This document shows positions 1 through 6,147 of a DNA stretch of 6,147 nt, piece after piece. A program made the position numbers and the translations under genes. Positions within the stretch are counted from its first letter, which is position 1; every line of letters begins with the position of its first letter. The stretch spans positions 1-6,147 of the forward strand of contig CANBUF010000131.1 in assembly GCA_947372575.1 (NCBI GenBank), read 5' to 3'. Origin of the DNA: Alcaligenaceae bacterium (lineage in GTDB: Bacteria > Pseudomonadota > Gammaproteobacteria > Burkholderiales > Burkholderiaceae). Under the pieces are notes generated by a model. It did no database searches. It had not been told where the DNA came from and was given only the letters and a program-made list of their open reading frames with translations.

Positions 1-1330
1 AACCTTAATTGAGTTCGGCTTAGTCCTTGGCTATTTCACGGTGTTTTACGATCTCTGGTTTGCCGGGATTACGCTAGCAGCCCTGGTGATTTATATTGCT
101 TTCACGATTACGGTGACCGAGTGGCGCACACACTTGCGCCGCACCATGAATGATATGGATTCGCGTGCGAATCAAAAGGCGATTGACTCGTTGCTGAATT
201 TTGAAACCGTGAAGTATTTCGGTAATGAAGCCTTTGAGGCGCGGCGCTACGATGAGAATCTGATTCGATATCAGGCTGCTGCCATCAAGTCACAGCAATC
301 ACTGGCTTTGCTCAATCTCGGTCAACAAGCGATTATTGCTGTGGGATTAGTCCTGATTCTCTGGCGTGCGACGCTCGGGGTAGCGAATGGTTCGATGACG
401 CTGGGCGATCTGGTGTTGGTCAATACCTTGATGATCCAGCTTTATATTCCGTTGAATTTCCTGGGTGTGATCTACCGAGAGATCAAGCAGTCGCTGACCG
501 ATCTTGATCGCATGTTCACCTTACTGACTGCCGATCGGGAAGTCGCAGATGCGCCGGGCGCACCGCTCTTGAATATTGCAAATCCTGTGGTGGGCCCTGA
601 AGTACGTTTTGAACATGTCAGTTTTCATTACGATCCCAAACGTGAGATTTTGAAGGACATCAGTTTTGTGATCCCAGCGGGCACTGTCACAGCAGTGGTG
701 GGCAGAAGCGGGGCGGGTAAGAGCACGCTCGCGCGATTACTTTTTCGTTTTTATGACATCCAGTCAGGCAAGATTGTGCTCGATGGACAGGAGATCCGGG
801 CGGTGCAGCAGACGAGCTTGCGTCAGGCGATTGGTATCGTGCCTCAGGATACTGTTCTATTTAATGACACGATTGCCTACAATATTGCCTACGGTAGACC
901 CGGTGCCAGCATAGAAGATATCCATGCCGCTGCGCAGGCTGCCCAGATGGATCAGTTTATCGAGCATTTACCCGATCGCTATGACACCCAGGTCGGCGAG
1001 CGGGGGTTAAAGCTTTCCGGGGGTGAAAAGCAGCGTGTTGCGATTGCGCGTACCTTACTGAAGAAGCCCGCCATGCTGATTTTTGACGAAGCAACGTCCG
1101 CACTGGACTCGAAAACTGAACGCGCGCTGCAGGACGAACTATTAGGGCTGGCAAAAAATCGCACTACCCTTATCATTGCGCATCGGCTCTCGACTATTGT
1201 GCATGCTGATCAAATTCTGGTGATGGAACACGGTCAGATTATTGAACGCGGTACGCATCTAGATTTAATCGCTGCAAATGGCGCTTATGCCCAAATGTGG
1301 CAAATGCAAAAACGTCAGGCCGACGAGTAA
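1..1330 (+). CDS. atm1: Atm1/HMT1-type ABC exporter, permease fused to ATPase (5' end outside window)
   Basis: Inner-membrane half-transporter of the ABCB7/HMT1/Atm1 family, which as a homodimer exports glutathione-linked sulfur or metal conjugates. The reading frame is open from nucleotide 2, so the ORF-like ATG-less start near 41 (GTG) is only an internal codon; roughly the first 170 residues of a family protein of about 600 are missing. Counting residues from the codon at 41: the end of the transmembrane domain holds hydrophobic segments near 7-27, 94-112 and 124-145, and the Atm1 hallmark NFETVKYFGNE is near 53-63. The ATPase domain has Walker A GRSGAGKST at 221-229 (nt 701-727), a VPQD Q-loop, signature LSGGE at 325-329, Walker B with DEATSALD ending at 356, and the H-loop His381. 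All ATPase motifs are intact. The RR-x-MND and YREIKQS segments resemble the glutathione-contacting region of Novosphingobium Atm1 (family knowledge). The gene ends 79 nt before the next start, with no clear terminator. Confidence 0.93.
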   Translation, partial: TLIEFGLVLGYFTVFYDLWFAGITLAALVIYIAFTITVTEWRTHLRRTMNDMDSRANQKAIDSLLNFETVKYFGNEAFEARRYDENLIRYQAAAIKSQQSLALLNLGQQAIIAVGLVLILWRATLGVANGSMTLGDLVLVNTLMIQLYIPLNFLGVIYREIKQSLTDLDRMFTLLTADREVADAPGAPLLNIANPVVGPEVRFEHVSFHYDPKREILKDISFVIPAGTVTAVVGRSGAGKSTLARLLFRFYDIQSGKIVLDGQEIRAVQQTSLRQAIGIVPQDTVLFNDTIAYNIAYGRPGASIEDIHAAAQAAQMDQFIEHLPDRYDTQVGERGLKLSGGEKQRVAIARTLLKKPAMLIFDEATSALDSKTERALQDELLGLAKNRTTLIIAHRLSTIVHADQILVMEHGQIIERGTHLDLIAANGAYAQMWQMQKRQADE

Positions 1331-1394
1331 TGACTGAGACTTCCTGCCCCATTGTTGTTATCATTTTAAGCACTTCGGCTCCCATTATAAAAAC

Positions 1395-1398
1395 AGGA
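1395..1398 (+). promoter_or_regulatory. Weak ribosome binding site for the Ldh2-family gene
   Basis: AGGA lies 11 nt before the ATG at 1410, a long spacing. No in-frame ATG precedes it within the open frame; the next in-frame ATG is codon 4 (1419), which would be even farther away. The 1410 start is therefore preferred but initiation may be modest. Confidence 0.4.
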
Positions 1399-1409
1399 AT
1401 GCATCCTCA

Positions 1410-2507
1410 ATGAGTCAAATGACAACCGCTAAGCTTCAGCATCGACTGCAAGCCGCGCCACTCACACGCTTTACACAAGATTTATTCATGGCAGCCGGTC
1501 TGAATGAGGAGCGGGCAGAATCGACAGCGAGACTGCTCGTGCTGACCGACATGATGGGTCGGCATACCCACGGACTTGCGCAGTGTAAAAATTACATCGA
1601 TCAGCTTGCAAAGGGCGATATGTCCGCAAGCAGTGACTATACGGTCGTCAACGATACCGGCTCCACCATTGTCTGGGACGGCGATTATTTACCAGGCCTC
1701 TGGCTGGTTGAAAAAGCCATGAAAGTTGGTTTTGAGCGCTTGCCACAGCACGGTGTTGTGACGTTTTCAATTCGCCGCAGCCACCATATCGGCTGCCTTG
1801 CCGCGCTGCTCAAACAAGCAACGGACCGTGGCTACTTTGCGATGCTGCTGTCTTCTGGCCCGCACGGCAAGTATGTCGCGCCCTACGGTGGGACTCAAGG
1901 CCTATTCAGCCCCAATCCAATCGGTATTGGCTTTCCGGCAACGGCATTCCCCATTTTGATCGATACTTCAGCATCGATCACTACTGTGTCCATGACACGC
2001 GAAAAAACACTGGCTGGCAAGCTTTTTGAGCAACCCTGGCTACTCGATGCGAATGGGCAGCCAACACGCGATCCTGCTGTGCTGGAAAAGAGCGAGCCAC
2101 GCGGTTCGTTGATGCTTTTGGGCGGCGTCGAGTCGGGACACAAAGGCTTTGGGATGGCGTTGATGGTTGAGGCGTTGACGCAGGGTCTGAGTGGTTTTGG
2201 TCGCAGGCAGGCGCCCTCAAAGTGGGGGGCGAGTGTGTATCTTCAGCTGATTGATCCGAACGCGTTTGCCGGACTGGATGCATTTACCGATCAGATGGAT
2301 TTTCTGGTGGATGCTTGCCATAGCAATGCACCGATTGATCCCGAGGTTCCAGTCAGATTGCCAGGTGAGCAGGCAGACAAGTTTATCGCGATGGCAAAGC
2401 GTGACGGTGTGAGCGTATCGAATCAGACTTTTGAGGCATTGCGCCAATGTGCGAATGATTTGCACGTCAACGATGATTTTCTGACGGCTTCGCTGGGAGC
2501 CGCTTGA
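1410..2507 (+). CDS. Ldh2 / malate-lactate dehydrogenase family NAD(P)-dependent oxidoreductase
   Basis: 365-residue cytoplasmic oxidoreductase of the Ldh2_MalDH family (malate, L-lactate, ureidoglycolate, sulfolactate and delta-1-piperideine-2-carboxylate reductases), which moves hydride between NAD(P) and a 2-hydroxy or 2-imino acid. Length is usual for the family. Visible family landmarks: the N-terminal helical part with GRHTHG at 50-55 (family form G-x-x-S/T-HG, His54); S-x-H-x-G at 124-128 (His126); PNPIG at 168-172, matching the family's TNPI loop; DTSAS at 185-189; NGQPTRDP near 209-216; and KGFGMALMVE from 245, the family's KG-Y/F-G-LALMVE helix. The family's usual GK-x-x-x-A segment after DTSAS is replaced by a different sequence, so this is a divergent subgroup. 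Substrate cannot be told from sequence. The neighbouring Bug-type binding protein and reductase-like gene suggest catabolism of an imported organic acid or amino-acid derivative. A 155-nt gap separates it from the Bug gene, so co-transcription is uncertain. Confidence 0.88.
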   Translation: MSQMTTAKLQHRLQAAPLTRFTQDLFMAAGLNEERAESTARLLVLTDMMGRHTHGLAQCKNYIDQLAKGDMSASSDYTVVNDTGSTIVWDGDYLPGLWLVEKAMKVGFERLPQHGVVTFSIRRSHHIGCLAALLKQATDRGYFAMLLSSGPHGKYVAPYGGTQGLFSPNPIGIGFPATAFPILIDTSASITTVSMTREKTLAGKLFEQPWLLDANGQPTRDPAVLEKSEPRGSLMLLGGVESGHKGFGMALMVEALTQGLSGFGRRQAPSKWGASVYLQLIDPNAFAGLDAFTDQMDFLVDACHSNAPIDPEVPVRLPGEQADKFIAMAKRDGVSVSNQTFEALRQCANDLHVNDDFLTASLGAA

Positions 2508-2520
2508 AAGGTTTAAGCGG
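2500..2520 (+). other. Stem-loop over the stop codon of the Ldh2-family gene
   Basis: CCGCTTGAA (2500-2508) can pair with TTTAAGCGG (2512-2520), giving nine pairs including one G-U, around a 3-nt loop. The TGA stop (2505-2507) is inside the left arm. There is no T-run after it on either strand, so it is not a standard rho-independent terminator. It may protect the 3' end of the message or be chance. Confidence 0.35.
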
Positions 2521-2531
2521 TAAAGGCGCGG

Positions 2532-2579
2532 GCTGTAAAACTGCTGTAAAACTGCTGTAAAACATAACGCTGTAAAAGT
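2532..2579 (+). repeat. 11-bp tandem repeat, unit GCTGTAAAACT
   Basis: Units begin at 2532, 2543 and 2554 (the third ends CA instead of CT), and a fourth copy GCTGTAAAAGT begins at 2569 after a 4-nt interruption. The period of 11 bp is close to one helical turn, so the tandem copies face nearly the same side of the DNA. Because 11 is not a multiple of 3, the TAA in each unit falls in a different reading frame, so the array stops translation in all three frames. It lies between the dehydrogenase and the Bug gene, about 85-130 bp before the latter. Confidence 0.85.
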
Positions 2580-2610
2580 TAACGTAGTCAAAAAATAAAA
2601 ATGACGTTGT

Positions 2611-2631
2611 TTGAACGCTGCAATCGTTCAA
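2611..2631 (+). promoter_or_regulatory. Interrupted palindrome, possible operator upstream of the Bug gene
   Basis: TTGAACG (2611-2617) and CGTTCAA (2625-2631) are perfect inverted 7-bp arms with a 7-nt spacer, centred about 42 bp before the Bug start codon. The geometry fits a dimeric regulator site. It overlaps the most promoter-like stretch of the gap (TTGTTT at 2607, AATTAA at 2630, both weak matches). Function is inferred; it could also act as a leader hairpin. Confidence 0.45.
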
Positions 2632-2648
2632 TTAAAAACGTACATAAC

Positions 2649-2657
2649 AGGAAGAGA
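2649..2657 (+). promoter_or_regulatory. Ribosome binding site for the Bug gene
   Basis: AGGAAGAGA sits just upstream of the ATG at 2663 (AGGA is 10 nt away). It decides the start: the alternative in-frame ATG at 2735, which would leave a shorter and more ordinary signal peptide, has no comparable purine-rich stretch at a suitable distance. Confidence 0.6.
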
Positions 2658-2662
2658 CAACG

Positions 2663-3742
<1,080 letters not shown>

Positions 3743-4669
3743 ATGACAATCGAAACTGAATTGGGCTTTGCCTCGGACCAAGACGTACCGACGCGGTATA
3801 TGCAGCGCACACGGGACTGGTATCTCGCGCTGGGATATGACAATCCCTATCGTTGGGCACATTACGATAAGGTGCCATTTCATCCTTTGAGTAAAACACT
3901 GCAGTCCTCAAGGGTCGCCCTGATCACGACGGCCGCACCCTATCAGCCCGGACGCGGTGATCAGAGCCCGGGCGCACCCTATAACGCTGAGGCAAAGTTC
4001 TATCAGGTCTATTCGGGTGATTCTGCAAAAGATCATGATGTACGAATTACCCATGTTGCGATTGATCGTACGCACACCACGATGCAAGACCCAGGCACCT
4101 GGTTTCCTTTGCCTGCATTACGCCGTGCACAAGCGATCGGCCGTATAGGTAAGCTCTCAGACAGATTCTATGGTTTGCCAACCAACCGCAGTCAGCGCCA
4201 CACTCTGGATGTGGATAGTCCGGAGATTCTGCGTCTGTGTCGTGAGGACGGTGTGGATGCGGTCGTGCTGGTGGCGAACTGTCCGGTTTGTCATCAAACC
4301 TGCAGTCTGGTGGCACGTGATCTCGAAGCAGTAGGGATCTCAACCGTGATCATGGGCTGCGCCAAGGATGTCGTTGAACATGTCGGAGTGCCGCGGTTTG
4401 TGTTCAGTGATTTTCCGCTCGGCAACGCCGCTGGAAGACCAGGTGATCCTGTCTCGCAGACCTTTACGCTGGAGCTGGCGCTACGTACCCTCGAGTCGGC
4501 ACCGGCTGCACGCACAACCGTTCAGTCCTCTCTGCGCTGGTCGGACTCGCACGTCTGGAAAAAGGATTACTCCAATGTTGAGTGCGTCAGTCCTGAGGAG
4601 TTTGTGAGTCTGCGCGCAGAAAATGATCGGGCAAAAGAGGCTGCACAAAAATTGCGTCAGGCGTTGTAG
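3743..4669 (+). CDS. GrdB/PrdB-like reductase protein (glycine/betaine/sarcosine/D-proline reductase selenoprotein B family), Cys form
   Basis: 308 residues, no signal peptide, probably cytoplasmic. It resembles the short proteobacterial members annotated as glycine/sarcosine/betaine/D-proline reductase B subunits, enzymes that in clostridia reductively split C-N bonds with a redox-active selenocysteine. Visible: LSDRFYGLPTNRSQ near 138-151; the likely redox centre CPVCHQTC with Cys180, Cys183 and Cys187 (nt 4280-4303) after a hydrophobic strand; GCAKD at 205-209; and FSDFPLGNAAGRPGD from 221. Cys180 probably holds the place where clostridial relatives have selenocysteine; the codon is TGT and no in-frame TGA exists, so Sec insertion is not involved. 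It lacks recognisable partners (GrdA, GrdE, PrdA) in the window. The ATG follows the Bug stop with zero spacing (TAGATG) and has only a poor ribosome site, pointing to translational coupling. Start is also supported by the lack of a better ATG (next is codon 20). The true reaction is unknown; the family name should not be read as proof of glycine or proline reduction. Confidence 0.75.
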   Translation: MTIETELGFASDQDVPTRYMQRTRDWYLALGYDNPYRWAHYDKVPFHPLSKTLQSSRVALITTAAPYQPGRGDQSPGAPYNAEAKFYQVYSGDSAKDHDVRITHVAIDRTHTTMQDPGTWFPLPALRRAQAIGRIGKLSDRFYGLPTNRSQRHTLDVDSPEILRLCREDGVDAVVLVANCPVCHQTCSLVARDLEAVGISTVIMGCAKDVVEHVGVPRFVFSDFPLGNAAGRPGDPVSQTFTLELALRTLESAPAARTTVQSSLRWSDSHVWKKDYSNVECVSPEEFVSLRAENDRAKEAAQKLRQAL

Positions 4670-4697
4670 TGTATTGTTTGACAGGATTGAATCGACA

Positions 4698-4805
4698 AGT
4701 AAGTCGGACTTAAACACTGAGTCGGTCTCAAATACTGAGTCGGTCTCAAATACTGAGTCGTTCTCAAATACTGAGTCGTTCTCAAAAACTATCCGGTCTC
4801 AAGAT
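4698..4805 (+). repeat. 18-bp tandem array with palindromic boxes in the gap before the lipoprotein hydrolase
   Basis: Core units ACTGAGTCGGTCTCAAAT begin at 4716 and 4734 (identical), 4752 (one change) and 4770 (two changes). A diverged unit precedes them (4698-4715, 13 of 18 bases shared with the core) and a degraded one follows (4788-4805, apparently with a small shift). Within the units a 13-bp box recurs at 4700, 4718, 4736, 4754 and 4772. The first box is a perfect palindrome, TAAGTC-G-GACTTA; the others keep TGAG...CTCA arms. The array takes up over half of the 192-nt gap. It is not a CRISPR: there are no unique spacers. Candidate roles are a multi-site operator or a string of small RNA hairpins. 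Confidence 0.92.
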
Positions 4806-4851
4806 CACGCACACTGTTTTTATTTATATATTTCAAACTTCATTCTTAAAT

Positions 4852-4855
4852 AAGG
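4852..4855 (+). promoter_or_regulatory. Ribosome binding site for the lipoprotein hydrolase
   Basis: AAGG with a 6-nt spacer before the ATG at 4862, in an AT-rich leader. A TATATT at 4827-4832 could be a -10 element, but no matching -35 is seen at normal distance. Confidence 0.5.
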
Positions 4856-4861
4856 CTGTAC

Positions 4862-5938
4862 ATGAAACTCGGTTTTCAACACATCAAAAGGACTGCCATC
4901 CTGTCTTTTGCAAGCATCCTGCTCGCAGGGTGTGCGTCGACAGAGAGTGCTAAAAACGGGACCACTGCAGGCCAGGCCAATGCTGCGCCTGTGGCCGATA
5001 TGTACACCAACGCTCCAGCGCTGGATCTGCAGATTTCTGACTGGCAATATCCCTATCCGGTCAAGCGATACGCAACCCGCTTTCAGAAACAGCCCGTCTC
5101 TATGGCATATATGGATGTTCCTGCTGTTGGCAAAACGCGCGGTGTGGTGCTGATGTTCCATGGAAAGAATTTTGCCAGTGATTACTGGGCGCCCGTTATT
5201 GCTGGTTTGACTCAGGCAGGCTATCGGGTCATTGCGCCTGATCAGATCGGTTTTGGTAAATCGTCAAAACCGGACGTGAAGTATGGCTTTGATGAACTGG
5301 CTGGGACAACAAAGCAACTGTTGTCCTCGCTTGGTATCAAACACGTATCGGTCGTTGGTAATTCCATGGGTGGAATGGTTGCCGTGCGGTTCGCACGCTT
5401 ATATCCACAAACGGTGTCAAAGCTCGTACTTGAAAACCCTTTAGGTCTTGAGGACTACAGCAAGGATATTGCTCCCCAGACAAACGAGACCTTACTCAAG
5501 CTTGAGATGGCGCAGACAGAGCAGACATATCGCCGTTTTATGAATAGTTACTTCCCGACCTGGAAGCCTGACTACGAAAAATTTGTCGAGATGTATGCAC
5601 GGGTCAAAAATGGTCCGGATTACGCTGGCTACTCGCTTGCTTCTGTATTGACGTATCAGATGATTGCAGACCAGCCGACGGTGCAGGACTTACCCAAACT
5701 TAATATGCCCACGTTGTTGATTATTGGACAAAAAGACCGTACGGTGTTCGGCCGTCGTTTTGCACCGCCCGAGGCAGTCAAGGCTCTGGGTAATTTTCCG
5801 GCGTTAGGAAAAAATGCAGCGCAGATCATTCCACATGCTCAGTTAGTCCCTGTTGAGCAATCTGGACATGTGCCACATCTTGAAGTGCCAGATTTTTTTA
5901 ATCAGACGGTGATCGAGTTCTTGCAGGCGCCCAATTGA
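4862..5938 (+). CDS. Alpha/beta hydrolase, predicted outer-membrane lipoprotein
   Basis: 358-residue serine hydrolase of the alpha/beta fold. Residues 1-23 are a lipoprotein signal: Lys9-Arg10, a hydrophobic stretch, and the lipobox LAGC with the lipidated Cys24. The +2 residue is Ala rather than Asp, which favours sorting to the outer membrane. A linker rich in Ala, Ser and Thr leads to the catalytic domain: oxyanion-loop HGKNF at 100-104, PDQIGFGKS near 133-141, nucleophile elbow GNSMGG at 166-171 (Ser168), acid in GQKDR (Asp292), and base in SGHVPHLE (His336). The triad is complete, so an active esterase/lipase/amidase-like enzyme is likely; substrate unknown. The cap region between about 195 and 265 is rich in Tyr and charged residues. 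It starts 192 nt after the reductase-like gene, behind the 18-bp array, so it probably has its own control. The TAXI binding protein 103 nt downstream could take up a product; that link is inference. Confidence 0.88.
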   Translation: MKLGFQHIKRTAILSFASILLAGCASTESAKNGTTAGQANAAPVADMYTNAPALDLQISDWQYPYPVKRYATRFQKQPVSMAYMDVPAVGKTRGVVLMFHGKNFASDYWAPVIAGLTQAGYRVIAPDQIGFGKSSKPDVKYGFDELAGTTKQLLSSLGIKHVSVVGNSMGGMVAVRFARLYPQTVSKLVLENPLGLEDYSKDIAPQTNETLLKLEMAQTEQTYRRFMNSYFPTWKPDYEKFVEMYARVKNGPDYAGYSLASVLTYQMIADQPTVQDLPKLNMPTLLIIGQKDRTVFGRRFAPPEAVKALGNFPALGKNAAQIIPHAQLVPVEQSGHVPHLEVPDFFNQTVIEFLQAPN

Positions 5939-6041
5939 TATTGATTGAGTCAATGCGTGATTTGTTGTAGTCTGGGCCATGCAGAAATAAGAAACTGATC
6001 ACTTGATTGATCCGTTCATTAAAAATAGTAGGAGACAAGAG
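5939..6041 (+). other. Gap before the TAXI gene with small inverted repeats
   Basis: Holds ATTGA-G-TCAAT (5944-5954), an 11-bp palindrome just after the hydrolase stop, and GATCA-cttgat-TGATC (5997-6012). TTGTTG (5962-5967) is a possible -35 but the AAATAA 17 bp downstream is a poor -10. There is no GC-rich hairpin plus T-run, so no terminator is called; the hydrolase and TAXI genes could be co-transcribed. Confidence 0.35.
6030..6034 (+). promoter_or_regulatory. Ribosome binding site for the TAXI gene
   Basis: AGGAG with a 7-nt spacer before the ATG at 6042, the strongest Shine-Dalgarno match in the window, and it fixes this start. Confidence 0.8.
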
Positions 6042-6147
6042 ATGAAATTTATTCAGTCATTTTTCATGATGCTGATTTTGGGGTTGTCGGGCGTTCAGGC
6101 TCAAAACCTTTCGATTGCTACAGGTGGGACAGGTGGGGTTTATTACC
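6042..6147 (+). CDS. TAXI-family TRAP transporter solute-binding protein (3' end outside window)
   Basis: Only the first 35 codons are present; the family is usually a little over 300 residues. They encode a short signal peptide (Lys2, hydrophobic core FFMMLILGLSG, probable signal peptidase I cut after VQA, residues 18-20) followed by the TAXI opening LSIATGGTGGVYY at 23-35. This glycine-rich stretch after a short beta-strand is very typical of TAXI periplasmic receptors, which feed fused DctQM membrane proteins and in known cases bind glutamate, 2-oxoglutarate or related acids. Ligand cannot be judged from this fragment. A strong ribosome site supports the start. Whether a TRAP permease follows lies outside the window. 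Confidence 0.88.
   Translation, partial: MKFIQSFFMMLILGLSGVQAQNLSIATGGTGGVYY

Noticed and set aside
957..1176. Minus-strand ORFs within the ABC exporter ATPase domain
   Set aside because: They lie opposite highly conserved ATPase motifs, have low-complexity translations and no ribosome sites.
1386..1391. TATAAA as a -10 promoter element before the dehydrogenase
   Set aside because: No -35 at proper spacing, and transcription would begin near 1398, removing the only ribosome site.
1399..1413. Four-codon minicistron (ATG CAT CCT CAA TGA) overlapping the dehydrogenase start
   Set aside because: AGGA touches its ATG with no spacing, so it is unlikely to be translated; the overlap is probably chance.
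2500..2520. Rho-independent terminator after the dehydrogenase
   Set aside because: The hairpin is reasonable but no T-run follows on either strand, and its left arm includes coding sequence.
4678..4683. Perfect -35 hexamer TTGACA just after the reductase-like gene
   Set aside because: At 16-18 bp downstream only TAAGTC-like sequence is present, which is a poor -10 and part of the repeat array. It could work only with an activator.
4698..4805. Possible CRISPR array
   Set aside because: Units are contiguous 18-bp repeats with no unique spacers and no cas genes nearby.
4623..4853. 76-codon + strand ORF containing the hexapeptide repeat NTES(V/F)S
   Set aside because: It starts inside the end of the reductase-like gene without a ribosome site, and its repeat is just the translation of the 18-bp array, whose length is a multiple of three. 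Changes between units are non-synonymous and the symmetry of the DNA explains the array better.

Overview
The window looks like a chromosomal accessory region of a betaproteobacterium in the Burkholderiales, probably near Alcaligenaceae. The evidence is a Bug (TctC-type) periplasmic binding protein, a TAXI-type TRAP binding protein, an Ldh2-family dehydrogenase, a GrdB/PrdB-like reductase of the Cys-containing proteobacterial type, and an Atm1/HMT1-type ABC exporter very like known proteobacterial Atm1 proteins. The lineage call rests on family content, not on a marker gene. All genes are on the + strand.

Layout: (1) 1-1330, 3' part of an Atm1-type ABC exporter that starts before the window. 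(2) 1410-2507, Ldh2/malate-lactate dehydrogenase family oxidoreductase. (3) 2508-2662, gap with an 11-bp tandem repeat and a 7-bp-arm interrupted palindrome. (4) 2663-3742, Bug-type solute-binding protein whose signal peptide ends in a hexanucleotide microsatellite encoding (Ala-Gln)8. (5) 3743-4669, GrdB/PrdB-like reductase protein with a Cys-x-x-Cys centre; its ATG directly follows the TAG of the Bug gene. (6) 4670-4861, gap filled by an 18-bp tandem array in which each unit carries a near-palindromic 13-bp box. (7) 4862-5938, outer-membrane lipoprotein alpha/beta hydrolase with a complete Ser-Asp-His triad. (8) 5939-6041, short gap. (9) 6042 to the window end, first 35 codons of a TAXI-family TRAP binding protein.

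The exporter is probably a housekeeping gene (export of glutathione-linked sulfur or metal species) next to an accessory catabolic or uptake cluster. The dehydrogenase, Bug protein and reductase-like protein probably handle one unidentified organic acid or amino-acid-like substrate: capture in the periplasm, then cytoplasmic redox conversion. The lipoprotein hydrolase and TAXI protein may form a second hydrolyse-and-capture pair. No membrane permease (TctAB or DctQM) is visible here, so both binding proteins either pair with permeases elsewhere or, for TAXI, with genes beyond the window.

The least expected signals are non-coding or low-complexity: the palindromic 18-bp array with one compensatory base-pair change, the 11-bp iteron-like repeat, and the in-frame hexamer microsatellite at the signal peptide cleavage region. 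No rRNA, tRNA, insertion sequence, CRISPR array or convincing rho-independent terminator was seen.
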